This document shows, piece by piece, positions 8,520 through 16,678 of a stretch of DNA of 48,407 nt (position 1 is the stretch's first letter; every line of letters starts with the position of its first letter). The stretch is from Brevibacterium sp. HMSC07C04. GTDB taxonomy: Bacteria > Actinomycetota > Actinomycetes > Actinomycetales > Brevibacteriaceae. A program made the position numbers and the translations under genes. The stretch is taken from positions 1-48,407 of the forward strand of contig NZ_KV823254.1 of the NCBI RefSeq assembly GCF_001815905.1, given 5' to 3'. The notes beneath the pieces were generated by a model, which saw only the letters and a list, made by a program, of their open reading frames with translations, was not told the DNA's origin and made no database searches.

Positions 8520-10343
8520 TCACTTCTGCATGCGCTTGCGGGAAATGATCAGGGTTGCGGCACCAGCAGCGATCAGCAGCACGGCTGCGCCGAGAGCTAC
8601 GCCGATGTTGGCACCGGTGCGCGGAAGCGCGGGGTTGTTGGTTTCGGTTTCAGGTGTGTTCGGAGTGTCCGAACCACCCGGAGCCGGGGTTTCCGAAGGT
8701 TCTTCGGAGGGCTCTTCAGAAGCACCAGGCGTGGGCTCTTCCGAAGGTTCATCCGAGGGCTCCTCAGACGGTTCTTCGGAAGGCGTTTCCGAAGGCTCGT
8801 CGGAGGGTTCCGGCGTGGGCTCTTCAGAGGGTGTTTCCGAAGGTTCATCCGAGGGCTCCGGAGTCGGTTCTTCGGAAGGCGTTTCCGAAGGCTCGTCGGA
8901 GGGTTCCGGCGTGGGCTCTTCAGAGGGTGTTTCCGAAGGCTCGTCGGAGGGTTCCGGAGTCGGCTCTTCTGAAGGCTCCGGAGTCGGTTCCGGCGTGGGC
9001 TCCGGCTTCTCAGCCTTGTTGACGAGGTTGAGCTTGACCGGCTCATTCGTCTCGGGAGTCACGCTGAAGGATCCGTCGTCGTTCTTCGAAACACCGTCGC
9101 CGGTGATTTCGTAGTCGCCCCAGTTGATGCCGTCAATTTCCGGAAGGTTGACTTCCGTGATCTTGAACTCGGTGCCGATCTTGTAGCGCTTCGAGTTGAC
9201 GCGGTTTTCTTCACCAGCTTTGAGTTCGAGAGTGTCTTCTTCGTCGCCAGCGGTGTACTTCACGGTGTACTTGGTGTCAGCCGGGACCTGGTCTGCACCG
9301 TCGCCCTCAACCGACTTTGCGATCGAGAAGCGGGTGTATTCCTTACCGGAACCGGTGCCACCGCCGATTGCGGTGTACTCGTACTCGGCGTCGACGTCTT
9401 TTCCGTTGACCTTGGCGGTGTTCTTGTAGACGTCGCCTTCGAATGCCTTGCCGTCCATCTTCGTCCAGTAGAGGACGCGGTACTGAACGCGCTTATCGGT
9501 AGGAACGTTCTTCACCGTCACGGTGAAGTCCTTATCCCCTTCTTTAACGTCAGTCTCGAAGTCAGCTGGGTCAACGGATGTCCAGTCTTCACCTTCGACG
9601 AAGTTGCCATCGGCGTCGACGTTGCGGTACTCAACTTCAACGTCAAAGTCGTTGACCTTGTGGCGTTCGAATTCAGTGTCATCGACGAGCGCATCGGTGA
9701 CCGTGACGGTGCCGTCTTCAGCGATGGTGTTGGGGAACTGAATGCCCCAAGCAATCAGGTCGCTGCCAAGCTTTGTGCGAGCGCTGTACTTGAGCGGGTC
9801 ATTGGATGCGTGGCCAGGACCAACGGGACCGATGCCGCCGTCACCCGGAACCGGGACCGGGACAGCTTTGCCGTCGATGGTGAAGTCGACCGTGTTCTTG
9901 TCGGTTGTTTCGTCCAGGGTTGCGAGGAACCACAGTTCGCCGCCGACGTCTTCCTTGCCGTTGACAAAGTCAGTCAAGGTGCAGGTAACAGTCGGTGCAG
10001 GGTCGTTCGTGACTTTGCACTCAGCAACAGTTTCGCCGGTTTTTGTGTCCGGAACCGCAAATTCGCCGTTGGCGTAGTTGGAGAACTCCTTGGGCAGGGT
10101 CATGCCGAAGGTTTCGCCAGCTTTTGCTCCGTTGGGAACGTTCCACTTGGCCGTGACCTTGACTTCGTCATCGACCTGGGCCTTGCCGCCTTCTTTGTTG
10201 TTGAAGGTGACGTTGACTTCCGAAATAGCGCCAGGGTAGGTGAGGTCGTCCGCATTAGCCGGGGCGGCGCCTCCAACCAGGTATGACGCCGTCAGAAACA
10301 ATGTTAAGAGCAGGCCGCCAAGGCTGCGCTTCTTTGTTTTCAT
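8520..10343 (-). CDS. LPXTG-anchored wall adhesin with Ig-like domains and PSE repeat stalk
   Basis: 607 residues. There is an N-terminal signal peptide (KTKKRS, hydrophobic core, ANA-D cleavage about 32). An extracellular region (about 33-435) resembles the Ig-fold adhesin modules of Gram-positive MSCRAMM-type proteins, ending in a SpaA/DUF5979-like beta domain. A Pro/Ser/Glu/Thr stalk (about 440-560) contains four 16-residue repeats. The sorting signal is LPRTG, then a hydrophobic segment and SRKRMQK tail. A sortase would attach it covalently to peptidoglycan; no sortase gene is in the window. Ligand unknown. Its 5' leader has a small CTGAGG/CCTCAG hairpin (10356-10376), and inverted repeats lie further upstream. 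Confidence 0.88.
   Translation of the reverse strand: MKTKKRSLGGLLLTLFLTASYLVGGAAPANADDLTYPGAISEVNVTFNNKEGGKAQVDDEVKVTAKWNVPNGAKAGETFGMTLPKEFSNYANGEFAVPDTKTGETVAECKVTNDPAPTVTCTLTDFVNGKEDVGGELWFLATLDETTDKNTVDFTIDGKAVPVPVPGDGGIGPVGPGHASNDPLKYSARTKLGSDLIAWGIQFPNTIAEDGTVTVTDALVDDTEFERHKVNDFDVEVEYRNVDADGNFVEGEDWTSVDPADFETDVKEGDKDFTVTVKNVPTDKRVQYRVLYWTKMDGKAFEGDVYKNTAKVNGKDVDAEYEYTAIGGGTGSGKEYTRFSIAKSVEGDGADQVPADTKYTVKYTAGDEEDTLELKAGEENRVNSKRYKIGTEFKITEVNLPEIDGINWGDYEITGDGVSKNDDGSFSVTPETNEPVKLNLVNKAEKPEPTPEPTPEPSEEPTPEPSDEPSETPSEEPTPEPSDEPSETPSEEPTPEPSDEPSETPSEEPTPEPSDEPSETPSEEPSEEPSDEPSEEPTPGASEEPSEEPSETPAPGGSDTPNTPETETNNPALPRTGANIGVALGAAVLLIAAGAATLIISRKRMQK
8778..8969 (-). repeat. four 48-bp tandem repeats (96-bp higher-order unit)
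   Basis: Copies lie at 8778-8825, 8826-8873, 8874-8921 and 8922-8969. Copies 1 and 3 are identical. Copies 2 and 4 share their own variant start (AGAGGGTGTTTCC). The array therefore looks like a duplication of a 96-bp pair. It encodes 16-residue units of type EEPTPEPSDEPSETPS in the adhesin stalk. Confidence 0.9.
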
Positions 10344-10458
10344 ACGTTTATCTTTCTGAGGTGACGAACCCCTCAGATGCTGGGACTTATGTGATTCGCC
10401 GAGCAGCTGAGGGGCGTGTTTAACTCATGGCAACAAGTAGCAGGCGATTCCTGTCAAC

Positions 10459-10498
10459 GTAACCTGTTACCGCTTACAAGCGTACAGACTACTGTAAG
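10459..10498. promoter_or_regulatory. paired inverted repeats upstream of the wall adhesin
   Basis: GTAAC-CT-GTTAC (10459-10470) is followed at once by CTTACA-N14-TGTAAG (10473-10498). They lie about 115-155 bp before the adhesin start, in the 205-bp gap downstream of the MalY gene. They could be operators for the adhesin; a TTGACA on the minus strand (10452-10457) lies next to them but has no good -10 partner. Confidence 0.4.
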
Positions 10499-10548
10499 TT
10501 TCATGAAGATGCACTAAATGTGCTGTGGGATACGGTATCCCGCGATCG

Positions 10549-11802
10549 TTACAGCTTCCGCAGTGCTGCGGCCATAGATTCGAGTGCCTCCTGCACAATC
10601 GGCCGCGGCGTTCCCATGTTGAAGCGCACCCAGCCCCGGCCTGCACGGCCAGTGGTGGCGCCGTCGTTCATGGCAACCCGAGCCTCTTCTACGAAGAACT
10701 GCTGAGGGCTCACACCGTCAGGCAGGCGAGGGATCAGCGAGGTCGCATCAAAGAATGACAGGTATGTGCCCTGCGGCTTGATGTAGCCCAGTTCTGGCAG
10801 TTCAGCAGCGGCGAACTCTGCAATGAAATCCCGTGTCTGCTCCAGGTAGCCAAGAGTGTCGGCCAACCATTCCCCACCTTCGCGGTAGGCGGTGATGCCC
10901 GCAATGACACCCGGAGTTGCCGCCGACCCCGAGAACTGCGTTCCGTGCTTCTTCCATGCGGCAATGTGATCCTCGTTCGTGAAGATCAGCTGCGCGCACT
11001 TCAGACCCGGAGTATTGAACGACTTGGTGTGCGATGTGGCAGTCAGCGTGTGCCGTGCGGCAGCTTCCGAAGTCGACGCGTAGGGAATGTGCTGGAAACC
11101 GCTGTACGTCAACGGCGCATGGATCTCATCCGAGAAGACCAGCGCACCGTTCTTTTCGACGATCTGGGTGATTCGCTCAAGTTCGGCCCTAGTGAACACC
11201 CGCCCCGTGGGGTTGTGGGGGTTGCACAGCACCAGCACACCACCGGGGCCGCCATCCGGTCCCGCTGTCGACAGTGCCGCATCGATCGCATCGAAGTCCA
11301 TTTCCCAGTGCCGCCCAGCAAGCGGGCCAGGAACCGGCTGCCCATCAGACGAACCGGGAAGCAGTTCAGGGGACGGTTCGTCAACAATCTTCTGGGGCAC
11401 TTCGACATGTTCGCGGAAGAACGCACCGGGGATTGTGAGGAACGGCATGTACGCCGGGGTGGGCACAACGAGTTTGGCCCCGCGGGGAACAAGAATGTCG
11501 AGAAAACCGCCCATGCCCAGCAGAACATCGGACACGGGGAACACGTTTTCAGCGGAGAATTCCCACCCGTAGCGCGAAGCGTAGAACTCCGCGGTTGCCT
11601 CACCCAGTCCCTTCAGCAGAGCGGGAGGGGTGTAGCCGTACAGCTGGTCTTCGTCGATGACTTTGAGCGCTTCGCGGATGACCGGCGCAATGCCGAAGTC
11701 CATTTCCGCAATCCACGCGCCGATCGCCCCGGGGTACTCCGTCCACTTCCGGCTGCCGCGCTCTTCGATCTGCTTGCGAGTGATGCTGTCATAGGGATGC
11801 AT
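10549..11802 (-). CDS. MalY/PatB-type cystathionine beta-lyase (PLP)
   Basis: 417 residues, fold-type I aminotransferase family. PLP contacts are visible: CNPHNPTG (193-200), Asp225 in FSDEIH and Lys260 in SHTKSFN, and the C-terminal Arg in WVRFNMGTPR. MalY/PatB proteins cleave C-S bonds (cystathionine to homocysteine, or cysteine conjugates); some also act as aminotransferases. An upstream GTG/ATG would give 16 more residues. The ATG at 11802 is preferred because a TACGCT box ends 6 nt before it (leaderless) and homologues start at this point. It is a single gene. Confidence 0.87.
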   Translation of the reverse strand: MHPYDSITRKQIEERGSRKWTEYPGAIGAWIAEMDFGIAPVIREALKVIDEDQLYGYTPPALLKGLGEATAEFYASRYGWEFSAENVFPVSDVLLGMGGFLDILVPRGAKLVVPTPAYMPFLTIPGAFFREHVEVPQKIVDEPSPELLPGSSDGQPVPGPLAGRHWEMDFDAIDAALSTAGPDGGPGGVLVLCNPHNPTGRVFTRAELERITQIVEKNGALVFSDEIHAPLTYSGFQHIPYASTSEAAARHTLTATSHTKSFNTPGLKCAQLIFTNEDHIAAWKKHGTQFSGSAATPGVIAGITAYREGGEWLADTLGYLEQTRDFIAEFAAAELPELGYIKPQGTYLSFFDATSLIPRLPDGVSPQQFFVEEARVAMNDGATTGRAGRGWVRFNMGTPRPIVQEALESMAAALRKL

Positions 11803-11814
11803 ACGGCCAGCGTA
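11803..11814 (-). promoter_or_regulatory. -10 box of a leaderless promoter (MalY-type gene)
   Basis: On the minus strand TACGCT-GGCCGT-ATG: the hexamer ends 6 nt before the start codon and there is no Shine-Dalgarno. Confidence 0.6.
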
Positions 11815-11879
11815 GCGCCGCAGGACACCGCGAGCATTCAACAACGACACACGCGTTCACACCTCCGGCTCTCGCCGTC

Positions 11880-12662
11880 TCAGCACTTGCTGAGCACTCG
11901 CTCCATGGCTGCTCGTTCAGGTTCTGTGACCCACAGTGAGTACTTTTCCTTCACCCGAATCTGCAGACCCACATACGTGCACCTGTATGACTTATTCGGC
12001 GGCAGCCACGAAGCGGCGTCCTTGTTGCCCTTCGCGGAGTTCGTCGCCCCGTCGACTGCAATGAGGTTCAACGGGTCGTTGGCGAACTCGATGCGCTGTT
12101 CTTGTGAAATCTGCTGTGCGCCGGTGATCCACGCATTGTGCAGCGCAACAATATGGTCGATCTGCACTTTCTGGCTGGTGGTCTGCCCGTGTTTGAAGTC
12201 GATCCGCTTACCCGTATAGGCATCGACAAGCGTGCCCGATGTGACCTTGCAGCGGCCATCGCGGGTGATGTTGACCAGGTCCCTGGTCAGAATGTCGTCG
12301 CGGGTGCGGCATCTGTTGAAATCGGTGTCCGTCCACGCTTTGCCGAACTTTTCGACCCGCCCATAGCCGGTGGCCGGTGCTTTGCCTTTGACGGGCAGCT
12401 TTTTCAGTGCCGCCAGTGACTGTTGGGCGCCCGGGCTGCTGGGCCCGACATCCGAACCGTCGCCCGGCTGCTTCTTGGCCTGCGGTTTCTGCAGGGGTGC
12501 GGTGGGAGGAGCGCTTTGCCCTTCGGGTTCCGTTTCGGATGCCGTAGGGCTGGTGTTTGGGACAGGTGTTTTGCCGGGTGAGGCTTCCGGCAGCGGGGCA
12601 CAGCCGCTCAGTGTGAGCAGTGTGACCAGCGCTGCACAAGCCCACCTGCGCGGTGAGCGCAC
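11880..12662 (-). CDS. secreted HNH-family nuclease lipoprotein (DUF1524-like)
   Basis: 260 residues. The lipobox LTLSGC puts the lipidated Cys at 21, and a Pro/Ser/Thr-rich spacer follows (22-80). The nuclease-like domain (about 95-260) has VQIDHIVAL (Asp169-His170), DPLNL and NSAKGNKD. This is the DUF1524/HNH layout also seen in GmrSD C-termini and many secreted actinobacterial proteins. The Cys at 118, 138, 228 and 260 may form disulfides outside the cell. Probable role: extracellular nucleic-acid degradation. GTG start, 6 nt after the FAH-gene stop, so it is probably translationally coupled to that gene. Confidence 0.83.
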   Translation of the reverse strand: MRSPRRWACAALVTLLTLSGCAPLPEASPGKTPVPNTSPTASETEPEGQSAPPTAPLQKPQAKKQPGDGSDVGPSSPGAQQSLAALKKLPVKGKAPATGYGRVEKFGKAWTDTDFNRCRTRDDILTRDLVNITRDGRCKVTSGTLVDAYTGKRIDFKHGQTTSQKVQIDHIVALHNAWITGAQQISQEQRIEFANDPLNLIAVDGATNSAKGNKDAASWLPPNKSYRCTYVGLQIRVKEKYSLWVTEPERAAMERVLSKC

Positions 12663-12668
12663 AGAGCG

Positions 12669-13523
12669 TCAGCCTTCGCGCTGGAAGAACTCTTGACGCT
12701 GAGAGCCCAGTCCGTCACCTTCGAGCTCCACGACATCACCGGCGGTCAGAAACGGGTGGGTTCCGGCCATTGCCACACCGGCGGGCGGGCCGGTTGACAC
12801 GATGTCGCCCGGTTCGAGCGTCATGTACTGCGACAGTCTGTACACAATGGTGCCCACATCGAAGATCATCTTCGAGGTGTTGCCGTCCTGACGCACTTCG
12901 CCGTTGACCAGGGTGCGCAGACCAACATTGTTCGGGTCGATGGAATCAGCGGTCACGACCTTCGGACCCAGCGGGGTGGAACCGGGGATGTTCTTGCCCA
13001 GGCCCCACTGTGGTGTGAGGTTCTGGAAAGCGCGTTCAGAGACATCGTTTGCCAAAGTGAAGCCAGCAATCGCCTGCAAGCCCTCTTCCGGGGAATTCAG
13101 TGCGTGGACGCGCTTGCCCATGACAAAAGCGAATTCGACTTCCCAGTCGGTCTTCTCAGAACCCGGCAGAATGCCGACCGGATCATTCGGCCCGACGATC
13201 GTGTTGGGGTGCTTGAGGAACGTGACCAGGTTGGAGGGAATCGGCTGGCCAGCTTCTGCCGCGTGGTCGGTGTAGTTCAGGCCAATGCACACAACAGCCT
13301 GCGGGGAGGCGACCGGTGCGCCGATTCGCTTGCCGTCTGCATCAAACGACGGCAGCTGACCCAGTTCTACAAGCGACTGGAGCTTAGGCAACCCCTCCGC
13401 CCAGAAGTGCGGACCGAAGTCCCCGCCGAATTCGGTGACCGCAGAGCTTGCATCAAAGAAGCGTTCGCCGTCCGTGACAACCGGGGTTTCCTGCCCGGGC
13501 TGACCAATCCGCATAAGCTGCAT
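12669..13523 (-). CDS. fumarylacetoacetate hydrolase-family protein
   Basis: 284 residues, normal length. The core fold starts at about residue 75 (CIGLNY). Divalent-metal ligands are Glu128 and Glu130 (EVEFAFVMG) and Asp160 (LANDVSER), with His87 as the likely catalytic His. The family includes acylpyruvate hydrolases, oxaloacetate decarboxylases and ureidoglycolate lyases, so the substrate is not assignable. AGGAGG stands just before the ATG at 13523, and a TAGATT about 25 nt upstream is a possible -10. First gene of a two-gene unit with the HNH lipoprotein, an odd pairing. Confidence 0.85.
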   Translation of the reverse strand: MQLMRIGQPGQETPVVTDGERFFDASSAVTEFGGDFGPHFWAEGLPKLQSLVELGQLPSFDADGKRIGAPVASPQAVVCIGLNYTDHAAEAGQPIPSNLVTFLKHPNTIVGPNDPVGILPGSEKTDWEVEFAFVMGKRVHALNSPEEGLQAIAGFTLANDVSERAFQNLTPQWGLGKNIPGSTPLGPKVVTADSIDPNNVGLRTLVNGEVRQDGNTSKMIFDVGTIVYRLSQYMTLEPGDIVSTGPPAGVAMAGTHPFLTAGDVVELEGDGLGSQRQEFFQREG

Positions 13524-13751
13524 GAGTTCCTCCTGAGTTTTCTACAATCTAGACCAGGGCACTGACACGAGAGCTTCCGGGGAGCCGAACTCCGCCTCGG
13601 CGGCCGCAGAACCGCAATCCGCGCCGTGAAACGGCGCAGCCCGCGCTGCAGAGCGGGCCCACGCCGAACGAGGCGAGAACCACACCGGACCGTGCGGCAA
13701 TCACACAGAAAAACACGGCATAGTATTGGGGAACCACACAGAAGGAAACCC

Positions 13752-14471
13752 ATGCTCGACACCCTTGCCGCCGCCTCAGCAGGGACGGCTGACATCATCG
13801 CCGCCCCGGCGTTCCTCGACCCGCAGAAGATCATCGAATCAGCCGGCCCGTGGATGCTCGCGGTCGTGGCGCTCATTGTCTTCATCGAATCCGGAGTCCT
13901 GTTCCCATTCCTGCCCGGCGACTCGCTGCTGTTCGTAGCAGGCCTCATGTCCCCGGCAATGGGCGTTCCCCTGTGGCTGCTGATTCCCGTCATCTGGGCT
14001 GCCGCCATCTGTGGTGACCAAGTCGGATACTTCCTCGGCTACAGGTTCGGCCGCAGGTTCTTCAAGGACGACGCGCGCGTCCTGTCGACCGCACACCTGC
14101 GCCAAGCAGAAGAGTTCTTCGTCAAACACGGTGGGAAATCGCTGTTTCTGGCTCGCTTCGTGCCGATCGTGCGGACCTACGTTCCGCTGGCCGCGGGCGT
14201 TGCGCACTACAAGTACCGCAAATTCATCTTCTGGAACGTCGCCGGTGGGCTCACGTGGGGCTTTGTCCTGCCGCTGGCCGGCTACTACCTGGGCACCTTC
14301 GCCATCATCCGCGACCACGTGGACCTGTGGGTCATCGTCATCATCGGCCTGTCGCTCATCCCCGTGGCCATCGAAGTCATCCGCGAACGCCGCGCCCTCA
14401 AGAAGGAAAAAGCCGCTCGCGAAGCTGCCGGTTCTGCTGAGGCCGCGGACACCGCTGACGACGTAAAATAA
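13752..14471 (+). CDS. DedA-family membrane protein
   Basis: 239 residues. The VTT/SNARE-associated domain shows ESGVLFPFLPGDSLL, then GDQVGYFLGYRFG, and FLARFVPIVRTYVPLAAG, the conserved DedA motif with paired Arg. Family role: members flip phospholipids or undecaprenyl phosphate and support membrane proton-motive force. About five membrane segments and a charged Ala/Lys/Glu tail. An in-frame ATG at 13626 would add an Arg-rich non-conserved stretch, so the ATG at 13752 with GAAGGA (13741-13746) is chosen. TAGTAT at about 13722-13727 is a good -10 candidate. Confidence 0.88.
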   Translation: MLDTLAAASAGTADIIAAPAFLDPQKIIESAGPWMLAVVALIVFIESGVLFPFLPGDSLLFVAGLMSPAMGVPLWLLIPVIWAAAICGDQVGYFLGYRFGRRFFKDDARVLSTAHLRQAEEFFVKHGGKSLFLARFVPIVRTYVPLAAGVAHYKYRKFIFWNVAGGLTWGFVLPLAGYYLGTFAIIRDHVDLWVIVIIGLSLIPVAIEVIRERRALKKEKAAREAAGSAEAADTADDVK

Positions 14472-14535
14472 TCACCCGGAGCGGGCAACAAGCCGTTTCA
14501 GAATCTATGCGCACAAGGCGCGAAGGAGTGAAACG

Positions 14536-15501
14536 ATGACTCAGAAGATCAGTGCCGCAATCGTCGGCTACGGCAACCTCGGCAAGAGCGTTGAAAAGCT
14601 GATAGCCGAGCAGCCGGACATGGAGCTCTACGGAATCTTCTCCCGCCGCGACTCACTTGAGACCGACGCTGCCGTCTACCCCGTCACAGAGGCCGCCGAG
14701 CACAAAGACAAAGTCGACCTGCTGTTCCTGTGCCTGGGCTCGGCCACCGATATGCCCCAGCAGGCTGCGTCGTTTGCCGAGAACTTCACTACGGTCGACA
14801 CCTACGACAACCACCACCTCATCCCCGCCCATCGCGAAAAGATGGACGCCGCAGCAAAGGCCGGGGGCAACATCGCCATGATTTCCACCGGCTGGGACCC
14901 CGGCATGTTCTCCATCAACCGCACCATCGGTGAAGCCCTGTTCCCCAACGCCCAGCAGAACACCTTCTGGGGTCCGGGACTGTCGCAGGGACACTCCGAT
15001 GCCGTGCGCCGGGTTGAAGGTGTCAAAGCCGGCGTGCAGTACACCCTGCCAAAAGAAGAAGCCATGCAGGCGGCAAAAGAAGGCCGCGGTGAGGAGATCA
15101 CCGGTGCGAATGCCCACCGCCGCCGCGTCGTAGCCGTAGCAGACGAAGCCGACCAGGAGCGCATCCGCCAGGAAATCGTGTCGATGCCCGACTACTTCGA
15201 ACCCTACGAAACGACCGTCGAGTTCGTCAGCCAAGAAGTCTTCGACCGTGAACACCAGGGCATGCCCCACGGTGGCCACGTCATCACCTCGGGCGACCTC
15301 GGCGGCACGCACCACTCCGTCGAGTTCACCCTCGAACTTGAGCGCAACCCCGACTTCACCGCTGCCGCGCAGCTGGCCTACGGCCGTGCCGCAGTCCGCA
15401 TGGCCCGCGAAGGCCGCACGGGTGCCGTCACGGTACTCGAAGTTGCGCCCTACCTGCTGTCGACTGCAAGCCTCGACGAACTCGTAGCCCGCGACATCTG
15501 A
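14536..15501 (+). CDS. ddh: meso-diaminopimelate D-dehydrogenase
   Basis: 321 residues. The N-terminal Rossmann motif is VGYGNLG (10-16), and FLCLGSATDMP, TGWDPGMFS, GPGLSQGHSDAVRR and HGGHVI match the Corynebacterium/Brevibacterium enzyme. Reaction: one-step NADPH-dependent reductive amination of tetrahydrodipicolinate to meso-DAP, a lysine and peptidoglycan precursor, bypassing the succinylase branch. AAGGAG lies 6 nt before the ATG. It is followed after 8 nt by the histidine-phosphatase pseudogene. Its presence is patchy in Actinobacteria, which is a useful taxonomic hint. Confidence 0.93.
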   Translation: MTQKISAAIVGYGNLGKSVEKLIAEQPDMELYGIFSRRDSLETDAAVYPVTEAAEHKDKVDLLFLCLGSATDMPQQAASFAENFTTVDTYDNHHLIPAHREKMDAAAKAGGNIAMISTGWDPGMFSINRTIGEALFPNAQQNTFWGPGLSQGHSDAVRRVEGVKAGVQYTLPKEEAMQAAKEGRGEEITGANAHRRRVVAVADEADQERIRQEIVSMPDYFEPYETTVEFVSQEVFDREHQGMPHGGHVITSGDLGGTHHSVEFTLELERNPDFTAAAQLAYGRAAVRMAREGRTGAVTVLEVAPYLLSTASLDELVARDI

Positions 15502-15509
15502 TAGCCCAC

Positions 15510-16416
15510 ATGGCTCGCATTGTTCTGGCCCGCCACGGGCAAGCATCCGCGCACGCTGAAGACTATGACGTTCTGTCTGATCTGGGCCGTCAGCAGGCCC
15601 GGCTGTTGGGCAGCGCGCTTTCCGCGCTGAAGCTGCGCGAACCCGTGGTGGTCACCGGCACACTCAAACGGCAGATCGACACGGCGCAGATCATCTTCGG
15701 CGCCAATGCTGAGGGTGACGGCGAGGCAGGCAGTGCTGCTGAGGGCGCCGGTGCCGAGGTTCTTCGTGACGAGCGGTTCAACGAATACGATCACCGGCGC
15801 GTCATGGCCGACTACACCCCGGACATGAAGCCGGGCGAGGCCGGACGGCTGGATCGTGCAATGGCCCTGTGGATGGCTGACGCGCAGTCGGACTTCCCGC
15901 CATTTATGCGTCGGGTCATTGCCGCGTACCGGGAGTTCGTTGACCGGTTGCCCGAAGGTCGCGATGGGCTGATCGTCAGCTCCGGGGGGTGTGTCCGCGG
16001 TGATCTTCGCCTGGCTCATGGCGGGCAGGCCGGAGGTTTTTGCAGGACACGCTCTCGAAGCGCCATCGGCTGAATCTTCCACCACCGGGATTCTGGACTT
16101 CGGCCTGGAAGGGCACGACTTCACCCAAGAAACAGGGCCCGCAGCGTTTCTCGACTTCGGCGCGGGCATCCCACTGGACACTGTGGCAGGCCGTCAAAGT
16201 GGTGGGTCTGGTCGCGGCTCCGCCGGTGGGTCTGCGCTGTCAGCTCCAGAAACGGCAGACGCGGCGCGGGCTGTTCGCGAAATCGAGCAGGTGGTGCTGT
16301 TCAACAGCGAATTCGTCAACGCCTCACTGGGCCAGACGGACGGACACAGGCTCATCACGTTCAACGAACACGCCCACCTGGGCCCACCCGAAGAAGGCCG
16401 CATCACCCCGCACTGA
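15510..16416 (+). pseudogene. histidine phosphatase-family gene with a single-base frameshift
   Basis: The first frame (15510 to about 15989) begins ARIVLARHGQAS with the catalytic RHG and reads to GLIVSSGG. Homology then continues in the next frame, SAVIFAWLMAGRP through to the stop at 16416. The shift falls in a run of six G at 15984-15989. Removing one G restores SSGGVSAVIFAW. The family uses a phosphohistidine; here the second His position is Ser (SSGG), as in some relatives. The start is 8 nt after the ddh stop with no clear Shine-Dalgarno. The result is either a real decay or phase-variable tract, or a homopolymer sequencing error. Confidence 0.8.
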
Positions 16417-16678
16417 TCGGTAAGACAGCAGCCACTCCTTTGTGCACTCCTGCGCGTCTCCTGCAAAAGAAAATCAACCCGCGCCTTGCGACTACGGGCT
16501 GATCATGATGGTAGAAAGCATAGCACCAAAATGGTGGTGAGCTGATAGTCACAATCGACAACGAGCTTCACTGGCGCCATAGGTCGAGCAAGTGCCGATT
16601 CACCTCGTACCAGGCGGCGCGTCTTGCCTAGCGGGTCAGCTGCACTCGGCTGTGGCGTTTTTTGGAACAATGAACGCT
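16417..16678. other. intergenic region upstream of thioredoxin-NHL gene
   Basis: No recognisable gene. Short open stretches in this 262-bp gap match nothing I know. There is no long hairpin. It might hold a decayed small gene, but I have no positive evidence. Confidence 0.35.

Noticed and set aside
8778..8969. Regular repeats resembling a CRISPR array
   Set aside because: No unique spacers: the 48-bp units abut and are in frame, coding for a Pro/Ser/Glu stalk.
10945..12219. 424-residue plus-strand frame
   Set aside because: Antisense to the MalY-type and HNH genes and spans their gap; no motifs.
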